A stretch of DNA of 64,000 bases from Lewinellaceae bacterium (GTDB lineage Bacteria; Bacteroidota; Bacteroidia; Chitinophagales; Saprospiraceae). Positions 43,765-52,574 of the stretch are shown here, in pieces. Position 1 is the first letter of the stretch, and each line of letters opens with the position of its first letter. Location of the stretch: positions 303,432 through 367,431 of the forward strand of contig JACJYA010000008.1 in NCBI GenBank assembly GCA_020636315.1, written 5' to 3'. Position numbers and translations under genes: made by a program. The notes under the pieces are model-generated. The model made no database searches. It saw only the letters and a program-made list of their open reading frames with translations, and had not been told where the DNA came from.

Positions 43765-44763
43765 ATGCCAAATTTCCAGACTTTCGTCCCCATTCCGGAA
43801 TACCCTTTCCGCATTGGTTACCAGGAGCACCTCCTGAGCCTGGGGTCCTGTTTTGCCGAGCACATCGGGCGCCGGCTGGCCGAGCACCACTTTTACAGCC
43901 TCCTCAATCCCTACGGCATCCTCTACAACCCGGTATCCATCGCCCAGGGGTTGCACCGGCTGCTGCAGGATGCTCCCTTCCAGCCGGGCGGCCTCTTTGA
44001 ACACCAGGGCTTGTGGCACAGCTTTTTCCACCACGGGGCGTTCTCGCATCCCACCCGTGAGGAAGCCCTGGACGCGATGAATGCAGCTTACCGGCGCGCC
44101 CAGGGCTTTCTGCTAACCGCCAACCGCCTGATCCTAACTATGGGCACGGCCCACGTGTTCGTCTATCGGCCATCGGGGGAGGTGGTGGCCAACTGCCATA
44201 AATTGCCGGGCACCGCTTTCGAGCGCCGCCGCCTCAGCCCCCGGGAAGTGATCGCCGCCCTGGAGCCGGTACTGTACGAACTCAAGAACCGGCAGCCCGA
44301 ACTGGAAGTGATCATCACGGTCAGCCCTGTGCGCCACATCCGTGACGGGCTGGTGGAAAACCAGCGGAGCAAAGCCACCCTGCTGCTGGCCACCGGCGAG
44401 CTTTGTGAGCAATTGCCTTTTGCCCATTACTTTCCATCGTACGAGATCATGATGGACGAACTGCGCGGGTACCGCTTCTACGCAGCGGATATGATCCACC
44501 CTACGGAGGTCGCCATCAGCTACATCTGGCAGCGCTTCGGGCAGGCCTTCTTCGATGAGGATACCCAATTGCTGATGCAGCGCATCGAAAAAGTAATCGC
44601 CGCCGCCAGGCACCGGCCCTTCCATCCTGCATCCGAACCGCACCAGCGATTTCTCCGGCAACAACTGGATATCATCGCTCAGCTCGAGCGGGATTTTTCC
44701 TTTCTGAACCTGAGCAGGGAAAGAGCGGCCTTCGAGCAGCAGCTCACAGGGGCGCGCAGATAA
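43765..44763 (+). CDS. GSCFA-domain protein
   Basis: A 332-residue protein of the GSCFA family, named after LLSLGSCFAEHIG near residue 28. Other family marks are NPYGILYNPVSIAQGL and HGAFSHPTREEALDAMNAAY, VITVSPVRHIRDGLVENQRS, and YAADMIHPTEVAISYIWQRF. The fold is SGNH-hydrolase-like, with Ser (SCFA) and the DxxH-like pair (DMIHPT) as plausible catalytic residues. Substrate is unknown. Monocistronic in the plus direction, divergent from the cyclase gene. Confidence 0.92.
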   Translation: MPNFQTFVPIPEYPFRIGYQEHLLSLGSCFAEHIGRRLAEHHFYSLLNPYGILYNPVSIAQGLHRLLQDAPFQPGGLFEHQGLWHSFFHHGAFSHPTREEALDAMNAAYRRAQGFLLTANRLILTMGTAHVFVYRPSGEVVANCHKLPGTAFERRRLSPREVIAALEPVLYELKNRQPELEVIITVSPVRHIRDGLVENQRSKATLLLATGELCEQLPFAHYFPSYEIMMDELRGYRFYAADMIHPTEVAISYIWQRFGQAFFDEDTQLLMQRIEKVIAAARHRPFHPASEPHQRFLRQQLDIIAQLERDFSFLNLSRERAAFEQQLTGARR

Positions 44764-44843
44764 TGCCAGATTTTCACTTTATGGAAATTCGTGCCTTATC
44801 CCCTCAACTGCCGAAAAGAAATTTCTACATTTGATGAAAAACC

Positions 44844-46271
44844 ATGTTCCAACGCTACCTGCCCACTCTGTTTTTCCTGGCCTATGCCATCGCCCTGCCG
44901 GCACAAAACCTGGTCCAGGCCACCTTCCTGGAAAGCCATACCAAAGAAGAACTGGCTATGGAGTACGGTTTCTTCATCCAGTACGGCATCGATGTGTACA
45001 AAGTCCTTTACACCACCCCTGATGTCCATGGCCAGCTGGATACGGCTTCCGGCGCCCTTGTCATCCCTCAGGCACGGGAGTATGCCCTGCCGCTGTTCAT
45101 TTACCAGCACGGCACCTCCAATGCCAAAGACAATACCCCTTCCAACCTGAATATCGGAGATTACGAGGTGCCGCTGGCCTTCGGAGGAGTGGGGTTCGTT
45201 TCCCTGGCGCCTGATTACCTGGGCCTGGGCCAATCCCGGGGGTTCCATCCTTACCTGCACGCGGCCACTGAAGCCTCCGCTGCGGTCGATATGTTGAGGG
45301 CCATCGGGCCCTACGTTACCGGACAGGGACAATCCCTAAACGGACAACTGTTTCTGGCAGGATATTCTCAGGGGGGCCACGCAGCCATGGCCCTGCACCG
45401 GGCCCTTCAGCAGGACTATGCTCTGGAGTATCCGGTGACGGCGGCCGCCCACATGTCGGGGCCGTACAGCCTGTCCAATGTCATGCGGGATTACATTCTG
45501 AGCGAAGAGGAGTATTCCTCACCCGGTTACATCGTACGTATTCTCATGGGCCTCAATGAGTATTATCAGATCTATGACGACTTCAGCGTGGTGTTCCGGG
45601 AGCCTTACCTGGGGCCGGCCCTGGCCTATTACAACAATGAACTCACTATGAGTGAACTGCACGATACCCTGAGCAGCCTGCTGGTGCAGGAAGTGGGCCT
45701 GGTGCAACCCAAATACGTTTTACAGGACAGCCTGAGGCAAAACATCATAGACAACCCCAGCCACCCCGTCAATCTGGCGCTGGCGGAAAACGACGTTTAC
45801 GACTGGGCGCCGCAGTGCCCCACCCGCCTGTACTACTGCATGGCCGACGAACAGGTGCTTTACACGAACAGCCTGCTGGCCGATTCCGTTATGAACGCCA
45901 ACGGCGCTCCGGATGTCCATTCGATGGACATCAACCCCACCCTGGGGCATTTCGACTGCGCGGAACCGGCGCTCACCCAGGCCCTGCTGTTCTTCGCCCC
46001 GTACTTCGACCTGGTGATGGGAGCGGATGCGCCAGAGGCCCGGGCCGGCATTCAGGTTTATCCTAACCCGGCACAAGGGTGGGTAAGGGTGGAAGGCCTG
46101 CCGGCGGGTGCAATCGTGGAGATCATTGCTCCTGACGGGCGGTGCATGAGGCGGATGAGCTTCCCGGACAGTGCGGCAGAGCTGTCGGTTGGCGGCCTGC
46201 CTTCCGGCCCGTATTTGCTCAGGGCCAGCAGCGGAAGCACAGTGGCTGTAAAGCGGTTGCTGGTGAGATGA
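44844..46271 (+). CDS. secreted alpha/beta hydrolase with T9SS tail
   Basis: A 475-residue exported hydrolase, signal peptide MFQRYLPTLFFLAYAIALPA. The alpha/beta core shows LFIYQHGTSNAKD (oxyanion region), the nucleophile elbow LFLAGYSQGGHAAMALHRAL with Ser near residue 177, and a late HSMDINPTLGHFDCAEP with the probable catalytic His. Resembles secretory lipase-like proteins. The last 75 residues (IQVYPNPAQGWVRVEGLPAG, YLLRASSGSTVAVKRLLVR) form a type A sorting domain, so it leaves the cell by T9SS. Lipid or peptide ester substrate is likely, not proven. Confidence 0.85.
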   Translation: MFQRYLPTLFFLAYAIALPAQNLVQATFLESHTKEELAMEYGFFIQYGIDVYKVLYTTPDVHGQLDTASGALVIPQAREYALPLFIYQHGTSNAKDNTPSNLNIGDYEVPLAFGGVGFVSLAPDYLGLGQSRGFHPYLHAATEASAAVDMLRAIGPYVTGQGQSLNGQLFLAGYSQGGHAAMALHRALQQDYALEYPVTAAAHMSGPYSLSNVMRDYILSEEEYSSPGYIVRILMGLNEYYQIYDDFSVVFREPYLGPALAYYNNELTMSELHDTLSSLLVQEVGLVQPKYVLQDSLRQNIIDNPSHPVNLALAENDVYDWAPQCPTRLYYCMADEQVLYTNSLLADSVMNANGAPDVHSMDINPTLGHFDCAEPALTQALLFFAPYFDLVMGADAPEARAGIQVYPNPAQGWVRVEGLPAGAIVEIIAPDGRCMRRMSFPDSAAELSVGGLPSGPYLLRASSGSTVAVKRLLVR

Positions 46272-46349
46272 ACCGTTAACAAAAGGCAAAAGGCCTGAAA
46301 GAGTGCCCAAAAAACCATAAACTTGTGGCGTGAAACTCAGCCCGTTGCT

Positions 46350-48137
46350 ATGAAAAACAACATACGCATTCCCTCTGCCATCGCTTTGGCCCTCATCAGT
46401 ATATGGATGGCAATGGATATGGTGGGGCGAAACAATGTGGAACTGCTCTGGGGGTATCGCCCTCTCGTCTTTTTCCTGGCATTCTGGGGTATGCTGGTGC
46501 TGCTGTTCGAGCGGCGCTTTTCTGCCTCCCCCAACCGCCTGCGCTGGCTGGGGCTTTCCACCCTGAGCGGCATCCTGCTGGGAGTGGGGTTCCCCGACAT
46601 CCTTCCCGTGCCTTTCCTGATGTTCATCGGTTTTGTCCCCCTGCTGATGGTAGAACGGGAGATTGCCCTGGATTGGGGGAAAGCCGACCGCTGGGAGGTG
46701 TTCAAATACTGTTACCATACTTTCGTGCTCTGGAATGTCATTGCCACTTACTGGGTGGCCAACACGGCCTTTGTGGCGGGTTTTTTCGCCATCTGGGTCA
46801 ATGCCCTGCTGATGAGTATTCCCTTTGTCCTGTTTCACACTACCCGCCAATACATGCCCCGCCTGGGATACCTCGCCTTCATCGCCTATTGGCTAACCTT
46901 CGAATACATCCACCTGCGCTGGGAGCTCACCTGGCCCTGGCTGACGCTGGGCAACAGCTTTGCCGAATACCCTTCACTGGTGCAGTGGTATGAGTACACC
47001 GGTGTTTTCGGGGGAGGTTTGTGGATACTGCTGGCCAATGTGCTGGCTCTGCGCCTCCGGGATGCCTACAGGTCCGGGAAAAAAGGGCTGGTAGGGGCGA
47101 GCCTGCGGCTGGCAGCCCTCCTGCTGCTGCCGGCCGGGTTATCGCTTTGGATGTACTCCAGCTATCAGGAAGAGGGAGCGGAGCGGGAAGTTGTAGTGGT
47201 GCAACCCAATTTCGAGCCTCATTATGAAAAGTTCGAACGAGTGCCCCAACAGGAACAGTTGAGCCGTTTTCTGGAACTGTCCCGGCAGCAGGTAAGCCAG
47301 GAAACCGACTACCTGCTTTTTCCGGAAACCAGCTTCGGCCTGATCAATGACAAAGAGGTTAACGACTATCCGGCTATCCGCCGCATCCGGGAAACATTCC
47401 GGGGTTTTCCAGGGCTGAAAGTCATCTCCGGGATAGACGCCTACCACATCTTTAAGCCGGGCGAACCCCGCAGCCATGCGGTAAGGGAGCAGGAGCGCCG
47501 CCCGGGAGACACCATGTTCTACGAGATCCTCAATGCCGCCTTACAGATCGAAATAGGCAATGATGATGTCCAGCTTTACCGCAAATCGAAACTGGTGCCG
47601 GGGCCGGAGATCCTTCCTTACCGCCATATCTTTTTCTTCATGAAACCGCTGATCGAAAAGCTGGAAGGGACAACAGCCGGGGTAGGCACCCAGCCGGAGC
47701 GTTCGGTGCTGAGCAGCGACGCCGGCAAGGTAGCGCCGGTTATCTGTTACGAGTCGGTATTCGGAGAGTATGTCACCGAATACATCCGGAAAGGAGCCCA
47801 GGCCATTTTCATTATGACCAATGACGGCTGGTGGGACAATACGGCGGGCCACCGGCAGCACCTCCATTTTGCTTCTCTGCGCGCCATCGAAACGCGGCGC
47901 TCCATCGCCCGCTCCGCCAACACGGGCATCTCCGCTTTCATCAATCAACGGGGTGACATCCTTCAGGCCACCCGCTACGATGAGCCCATTGCCATCAAGG
48001 GCAACGTCCGCTTCAGCGATGCCATAACCTTCTATGTGTTGTGGGGAGATGCGATCGGCCGGATAGCCCTGTTTACCGCTATTATTCTGTTACTGAACAC
48101 TTTTGTCCGCAGCCGGATGAAGGAAAAAACACCATAA
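46350..48137 (+). CDS. lnt: apolipoprotein N-acyltransferase
   Basis: A 595-residue inner-membrane enzyme that adds the third acyl chain to lipoproteins. ATG 46350 is chosen over the TTG 46323. About eight membrane helices precede the nitrilase-like periplasmic domain. The catalytic triad is complete: Glu326 (LFPETSFG), Lys412 (YRKSKLVPGPE) and Cys466 (VICYESVFGEYV), with DGWWDNTAGHRQHLHFASLR after. The last residues and the TAA stop lie in a tandem repeat that continues downstream. Confidence 0.93.
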   Translation: MKNNIRIPSAIALALISIWMAMDMVGRNNVELLWGYRPLVFFLAFWGMLVLLFERRFSASPNRLRWLGLSTLSGILLGVGFPDILPVPFLMFIGFVPLLMVEREIALDWGKADRWEVFKYCYHTFVLWNVIATYWVANTAFVAGFFAIWVNALLMSIPFVLFHTTRQYMPRLGYLAFIAYWLTFEYIHLRWELTWPWLTLGNSFAEYPSLVQWYEYTGVFGGGLWILLANVLALRLRDAYRSGKKGLVGASLRLAALLLLPAGLSLWMYSSYQEEGAEREVVVVQPNFEPHYEKFERVPQQEQLSRFLELSRQQVSQETDYLLFPETSFGLINDKEVNDYPAIRRIRETFRGFPGLKVISGIDAYHIFKPGEPRSHAVREQERRPGDTMFYEILNAALQIEIGNDDVQLYRKSKLVPGPEILPYRHIFFFMKPLIEKLEGTTAGVGTQPERSVLSSDAGKVAPVICYESVFGEYVTEYIRKGAQAIFIMTNDGWWDNTAGHRQHLHFASLRAIETRRSIARSANTGISAFINQRGDILQATRYDEPIAIKGNVRFSDAITFYVLWGDAIGRIALFTAIILLLNTFVRSRMKEKTP

Positions 48138-48240
48138 CACCACAATACCACAACACCACAATACCATAACACCACAATACCATAACACCACAATACCATA
48201 ACACCACAATACCATAAAACCTCAAAACCAAAACACCCCC
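48129..48240. repeat. tandem repeat of a 16 bp unit, ATACCATAACACCACA
   Basis: About six copies, of which three are identical, begin inside the 3' end of lnt and run to 48240. The lnt stop codon is part of a repeat unit (CACCATAACACC). The later copies decay to ATACCATAAAACCTC. Confidence 0.85.
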
Positions 48241-48256
48241 CAATCCCTCCTCCCAT

Positions 48257-48284
48257 AAAAAAAGGGGCGGCAATCTGCCACCCC
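48257..48284 (-). terminator. rho-independent terminator for the TPR gene at 48322
   Basis: GGGGTGGCA pairs with TGCCGCCCC (48264-48284, one G:T, 3 nt loop) followed on the minus strand by seven Ts (48257-48263). Confidence 0.8.
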
Positions 48285-48321
48285 AAGGTATGTGGATTGT
48301 TTCATTATAACAGAAAAAAAA

Positions 48322-48927
48322 TTAACGCATTTTAGGCCGCCGGCGCTTGCCGCCGGGACGGATGGCGCCCCCCTTGCCGCCCATCTGGGCGTGCTTCATC
48401 TGGCCGCGGTTGGAAAAAGCCTTTTCAAACTCCTTCATCTGTTCTTTGACACTAGGCTCGGTGATCTTGCACTTTTTGGCATTGCGGAAATGTTGCTCAG
48501 CTTGTTTCCATTTATTTTTCGATGCGGCGATGTTGGCCAACTGCAGCTGCAGCATGGCCTTTTCGTTGTCGGTAGGCACCTCAACCTCTTCGGCTTTGCG
48601 CAGCCACATCTCTCCTTCCTCCACATTTTTGCGCGCCAGGGCAATTGACCCCTTGATCATATAATAATAAGCGCGGTTGGTGGCATACAGCAACCTGGGG
48701 CTCAGCGTCAGGTTCAGGCGCTTCTCCGAGCCGTCAAAATCGGAATGCTGCATCAGGGCTGCCGCCGACTGGACGGTACCCAGGAAGATGTAGGACAACA
48801 GCAGCACAATACCCATCAGGATGAACCAGATGCCGTACCAGATGCCAAAGGCGATCCAAAGGGCTGTTCCTCCGATCAGGCCTACAGCGATGAGTGCAAA
48901 TTTCAGGTATATGTTAATACTCAGCAT
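48322..48927 (-). CDS. membrane-anchored TPR protein
   Basis: A 201-residue protein: two closely spaced hydrophobic helices at residues 7-50 (YLKFALIAVGLIGGTALWIA, FGIWYGIWFILMGIVLLLSY), then TPR-like helices (YATNRAYYYMIKGSIALARK, NVEEGEMWLRKAEEVEVPTD, LQLANIAASKNKWKQAEQHF) and a basic Gly/Arg tail (GGKGGAIRPGGKRRRPKMR). It is a clear paralog of the protein at 49128-49649, with the same helices and NRAYYY match. Function unknown; both look like small scaffold proteins. Confidence 0.75.
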   Translation of the reverse strand: MLSINIYLKFALIAVGLIGGTALWIAFGIWYGIWFILMGIVLLLSYIFLGTVQSAAALMQHSDFDGSEKRLNLTLSPRLLYATNRAYYYMIKGSIALARKNVEEGEMWLRKAEEVEVPTDNEKAMLQLQLANIAASKNKWKQAEQHFRNAKKCKITEPSVKEQMKEFEKAFSNRGQMKHAQMGGKGGAIRPGGKRRRPKMR

Positions 48928-49127
48928 GGGTTATGATCCGTTTTTTGATTTTTGCAAAGGTAAAGAATTGTTTTGGAAAAAATCTCCATACCCAGGCTAA
49001 CGCATGAGAGCAGGGTAGAGTTTTGTGGGGAAGAAAAGTGCAGGGGTTGTTTAATGTGCAATTTTACTTGGATGTATGGGGCCCCATGAGGGAAGGGCGA
49101 TCGCACGAATACACGATCCTACAGCCA

Positions 49128-49649
49128 CTAATTCTGTTTCCCCAGGGCCGTTTCCAGTTTCCGGAGATTATCTTTGATCATGAGGTCGGTGGGTTGAAGG
49201 GCCAGGGCGGCATCAAGAGCTTGCCGGGCCTTGTCGAAATCCTTTTGAACGTAAGCGATGTGGGCGAGGTTGAGCTGAGCCAGGGCGAGGTCATTGGGAG
49301 CCCTGAGGCCGAGCGTTACGGCTTTTTGCAGGTGCCCGCGGGCCTCTTTCAGTTTTTTGTGCTGCAGGTACAGCATACCCAGGGTGAAGTAATAATAGGC
49401 GCGGTTGCGGGGAAGCAGCCAGCCGGGTTTCCACACCTGCCGGAGCAATGCCTCGGCTTTTTGAGGGTTGCCGCGCTTAAGGCTGCTGAAGGCCATCCAG
49501 ACGTTGCCGAAAACCAGGTGAGAAAGCAGCAATAACAACCCGGCGAGGTAGAGGTACCAGGCCTGAGAGAACCCCAGCCTGACATGCAGCAGCAGGCCGA
49601 GCCCCAGAAATAAAGCGATCAGAGCGTAACGCAAATACGAATATGTCAT
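49128..49649 (-). CDS. membrane-anchored TPR protein, paralog of the previous
   Basis: A 173-residue protein with the same build: two N-terminal hydrophobic segments, then NRAYYYFTLGMLYLQHKKLK, EARGHLQKAVTLGLRAPNDL, LAQLNLAHIAYVQKDFDKAR and QALDAALALQPTDLMIKDNL, a classic TPR series. The NRAYYY block aligns with the same words in the 48322 protein. The pair share direction and flank a 200 bp gap, so they arose by tandem duplication. Confidence 0.75.
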   Translation of the reverse strand: MTYSYLRYALIALFLGLGLLLHVRLGFSQAWYLYLAGLLLLLSHLVFGNVWMAFSSLKRGNPQKAEALLRQVWKPGWLLPRNRAYYYFTLGMLYLQHKKLKEARGHLQKAVTLGLRAPNDLALAQLNLAHIAYVQKDFDKARQALDAALALQPTDLMIKDNLRKLETALGKQN

Positions 49650-49854
49650 GCTGCTAATATAAGCCTAATTTGAATATCAACCGGCTGCAAGCAGATAGTT
49701 TAAACCTACCGTTGAGGTTCGGTTTTTGACGATTCACTCGAAAAAAAGCCTATTTCCGTCGAAGGCTTTGTATTTTGCAGTGCAATATTTGTATCGTTGG
49801 GCCGGAATTTGCAGCCGCACCACTCAACACTAACCATGCACCCAGGCTGAATAA

Positions 49855-50409
49855 ATGGCTAAACAGCAAGCAGAAGACATATTGAACCGCCTAAAGTCCG
49901 ATGACAGGACAGCTCTGCGAGATCTCTTCCAGGAGTACTATCCGCTCGTTTGCCAATCCATTCATCGGTTCATCCGCGACCACGCCACCACGGAGGACCT
50001 GGCGCAGGAGGTTTTTCTGCGGTTCTGGGAAAAGCGCCATTCCATACAGGTCACCTCCTCACTCCCCGCTTACCTGCGACGGATGGCCATGAACGAGGCA
50101 CTGGGCTACCTGCGGCGCAACAAGCGCTATGAAGAAGATGAGTTTGTCGCAGAGAATGAAACCGAGGCCGGCCCCAGCGCGGAGGAAGCCTACCTGCACG
50201 GTGAACTCCAGCAAAATGTCGCCGCCGCCATTCAGACGCTGCCCCCCAAGTGCCGGGCAGTCTTCCAGCTTAGCCGTTACGAAGAACTAACTTATAAAGA
50301 GATCGCCGACCAGATGGGCATTTCCATCAAAACCGTTGAGAACCAGATGGGCAAGGCCCTGAGGATACTCCGCGAACGGCTCCAGGGATACCTGCATTTA
50401 TTTTTGTAA
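49855..50409 (+). CDS. ECF RNA polymerase sigma factor, FecI-like
   Basis: A 184-residue sigma-70 family factor. Region 2 is near residues 22-65 (FQEYYPLVCQSIHRFIRDHA, TTEDLAQEVFLRFWEKRHSI). Region 4 is near 125-175 (LPPKCRAVFQLSRYEELTYK, EIADQMGISIKTVENQMGKA). It lacks a fecR neighbour. The FecR protein at 17.6 kb has no adjacent sigma, so the two may or may not be partners. A hairpin-like AAAGCCT/AGGCTTT lies upstream. Confidence 0.93.
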   Translation: MAKQQAEDILNRLKSDDRTALRDLFQEYYPLVCQSIHRFIRDHATTEDLAQEVFLRFWEKRHSIQVTSSLPAYLRRMAMNEALGYLRRNKRYEEDEFVAENETEAGPSAEEAYLHGELQQNVAAAIQTLPPKCRAVFQLSRYEELTYKEIADQMGISIKTVENQMGKALRILRERLQGYLHLFL

Positions 50410-50507
50410 TAAAGGAAACAACTGATATTCGGGCTGTTTCAGCTTCCGAAGCGGCAATATCCCCCCTCAGTAACTCTCCTACCCTTTTATAGCTGGCAAA
50501 TTTCCAC

Positions 50508-50515
50508 TAATTTTG
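50508..50515 (+). promoter_or_regulatory. Bacteroidota -7 box (TAnnTTTG)
   Basis: TAATTTTG fits the consensus 31 bp before the mlaE-like ATG; the -33 region (TTTT near 50485) is weak. Confidence 0.35.
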
Positions 50516-50546
50516 GCGATCCGAATTAAACAGGGAAACCAAGCCT

Positions 50547-51296
50547 ATGTTTCTGAAGAACTTTTTATACCACATGGGGCGCTACACCATAATGCTGGGA
50601 ACAACTTTCTCCCGGCCGGAAAAGCACTACATGTACTACAAGGAGACGATGCGGCAGATGAATGACATTGGCATTGGCTCTCTGATCATCGTGGGGCTGA
50701 TCTCCATTTTCATCGGCGCGGTCACTGCCGTTCAGTTCCTCTACCAACTGGATGGCACCCTGGTGCCGGTGTACTATGTGGGATACATCATCCGGGACAG
50801 CACCATCATTGAACTGGCGCCGACCATCACCTGCCTGGTGCTGGCCGGCAAGGTGGGGTCCAATATGGCGGCGGAACTCGGAGGCATGCGGCAAAAAGAA
50901 CACATCGACGCCATGGAGATCATGGGAGTCAATACGGCCGCCTACCTCATAATGCCCAAGATCATTGCCGCCCTGGTGGTCATCCCCATGCTGGTGGCCA
51001 TCGCCGCCTTTGTCAGCGTCGTCGGGGGCTATCTGGCCGCCGTACCGACCGGAATGATGTCGGATGCCGAATACATACAGGGGGTGCGATCGTTCTTCGA
51101 ACCCTTTAACGTGGTGATGATGTTCGTTAAATCGATCGTATTCGCCTTTATTCTGACGAGCATTTCCTGCTACCAGGGATACTACGTGAAGGGAGGCAGC
51201 ATCGAACTGGGGCAGGCCAGCACCAACGCTGTGGTTTTCAGTGACATTATGATCCTGCTGGCAGATTACCTCATCGCGGTGTTGCTGACGGGGTAG
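50547..51296 (+). CDS. mlaE: MlaE-family ABC permease
   Basis: A 249-residue inner-membrane permease for lipid transport between membranes. The MlaE hallmark VLAGKVGSNMAAELGGMRQKEH, written here in two parts (TCLVLAGKVGSNMAAELGG and MRQKEHIDAMEIMGVN), lies near residue 95-125. Five to six membrane helices are visible. The mate ATPase (mlaF) starts 197 bp downstream, separated by repeats. An MCE-domain protein, normally the third component, is not in this window. Confidence 0.92.
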   Translation: MFLKNFLYHMGRYTIMLGTTFSRPEKHYMYYKETMRQMNDIGIGSLIIVGLISIFIGAVTAVQFLYQLDGTLVPVYYVGYIIRDSTIIELAPTITCLVLAGKVGSNMAAELGGMRQKEHIDAMEIMGVNTAAYLIMPKIIAALVVIPMLVAIAAFVSVVGGYLAAVPTGMMSDAEYIQGVRSFFEPFNVVMMFVKSIVFAFILTSISCYQGYYVKGGSIELGQASTNAVVFSDIMILLADYLIAVLLTG

Positions 51297-51360
51297 GGAG
51301 ACGGGGTGAGGGGGAGACAGGGTGAGGGGGAGACGAGGTGAGGGGGAGACAGGGGGTGAG
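51288..51360. repeat. tandem repeat of GGTGAGGGGGAGAC units
   Basis: Three to four copies of a 14-16 bp unit run directly from the mlaE stop (TAG at 51294-51296). The stop itself lies in the first degenerate unit. Confidence 0.8.
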
Positions 51361-51390
51361 AGATAGTTCAATTAAGTTTGTCTGCATTTT

Positions 51391-51460
51391 GCTAACTTGC
51401 TGGTTTCCAGGGCAACGAGAAACCCAGAAACTCAGAAACTAGAAACTATGAACAGCCCCA
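51391..51460. repeat. dispersed intergenic repeat, copy 2
   Basis: It matches 10260-10322 across about 60 bp (GCTGGTTTCCAGGGCAACGA, then CAGAAACTCAGAAAC-like words, then CTATGAACAG) with one extra CAGAAAC-type unit. It lies between mlaE and mlaF. Confidence 0.75.
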
Positions 51461-51492
51461 ACCACCGTGGCCATTCATGAAAAGCTAAGTAA

Positions 51493-52254
51493 ATGATCAG
51501 AGCAGAAAATATTTACAAGTCATTCGATGACAATGAAGTCCTGAAAGGCATTACCACGGAGTTTTATCCGGGTAAGACCAACCTCATCATCGGCCGAAGC
51601 GGGGCGGGCAAGACCGTGCTGCTAAAGCTGCTGATCGGGCTGCACACGCCTACTTCCGGTAAGGTCTATTACGACAAAGTCGATTTCTTCAGCCTCAGCA
51701 AGAAAGAGATCCGCGCCATCCGGATGCAGGTAGGCATGCTGTTCCAGGCCTCTGCTCTTTTCGACTCCATGACCGTCGAGGAGAACATCCGTTTCCCATT
51801 GGATATGTTTACGAACATGACCTGGAAAGAAAAGAAGAACCGGGTCAACTTCTGCCTCGAACGCGTCAGCCTGGGCAAGGTGAACGACAACTACCCTTCG
51901 GAGATCAGCGGGGGTATGCAGAAGCGGGTGGGCATCGCCCGGGCCATCGTCCTCGAACCCAAATACCTGTTCTGCGACGAGCCCAACTCGGGGCTGGACC
52001 CCAAAACCTCCATAGTCATTGATGAACTCATCAAAGACATCACCGTCGAGAACAACATTACTACCGTGATCAACACCCACGATATGAACTCTGTAATGGA
52101 GATCGGCGATAACGTCATCCTGCTCTACAACGGAGAGATCGCCTGGCGGGGCAACCGCGACGAAGTGCTGCACAGCGACAATGAAACGCTGCACGACTTC
52201 ATGTTTGCCTCTCCTTTCCTGCAGCAGTTGCGGGATTCGGCTTTGCAGAAGTAG
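51493..52254 (+). CDS. mlaF: MlaF-family ABC transporter ATPase
   Basis: A 253-residue ATPase. Walker A is GRSGAGKT near residue 37, the signature ISGGMQKR near residue 138, Walker B YLFCDEPNSGLDP, and the switch His lies in INTHDMNS. GMLFQASALFDSMTVEENI is typical of the Mla/Ttg2 ATPases. With mlaE it should drive phospholipid transport needed for outer-membrane asymmetry. Confidence 0.93.
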   Translation: MIRAENIYKSFDDNEVLKGITTEFYPGKTNLIIGRSGAGKTVLLKLLIGLHTPTSGKVYYDKVDFFSLSKKEIRAIRMQVGMLFQASALFDSMTVEENIRFPLDMFTNMTWKEKKNRVNFCLERVSLGKVNDNYPSEISGGMQKRVGIARAIVLEPKYLFCDEPNSGLDPKTSIVIDELIKDITVENNITTVINTHDMNSVMEIGDNVILLYNGEIAWRGNRDEVLHSDNETLHDFMFASPFLQQLRDSALQK

Positions 52255-52424
52255 TATTTTGCTGTTGGTGGATGGCGATTCGCTTTGGGCGTCGGCCCTC
52301 TTCCCAAACCGGCGACTAGCACCCATTCTCATCAACCTCGCCCTATAGGCGCAGAGGCGGCCCTGGCTGATCGCAAAAGATTACTGCCCCCCGCTAAATA
52401 ATGCCGAAATAATCCCGCCTTTGC

Positions 52425-52456
52425 TTGTCAGTTTTATCTGAATTCTTATATCTTTG
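52425..52456 (+). promoter_or_regulatory. Bacteroidota promoter for tRNA-Leu
   Basis: TTG at 52425-52427, a 21 bp spacer, and TATCTTTG at 52449-52456 fit the -33/-7 consensus. It lies in the 320 bp gap after mlaF (52255-52574), about 120 bp upstream of the tRNA. The rest of that gap shows only a CGAATAACGAACGAC-type repeat at 52546-52567. Confidence 0.5.
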
Positions 52457-52574
52457 CAAAACTTTTTGAAAAAGGGTTTTGTATTGAAGGAGGAACTTCC
52501 GGAAGCGGAAGATATCCAATACAAATTCCCGGGTTGTTCCGGAATCGAATAACGAACGACAAATAACTCCACCT

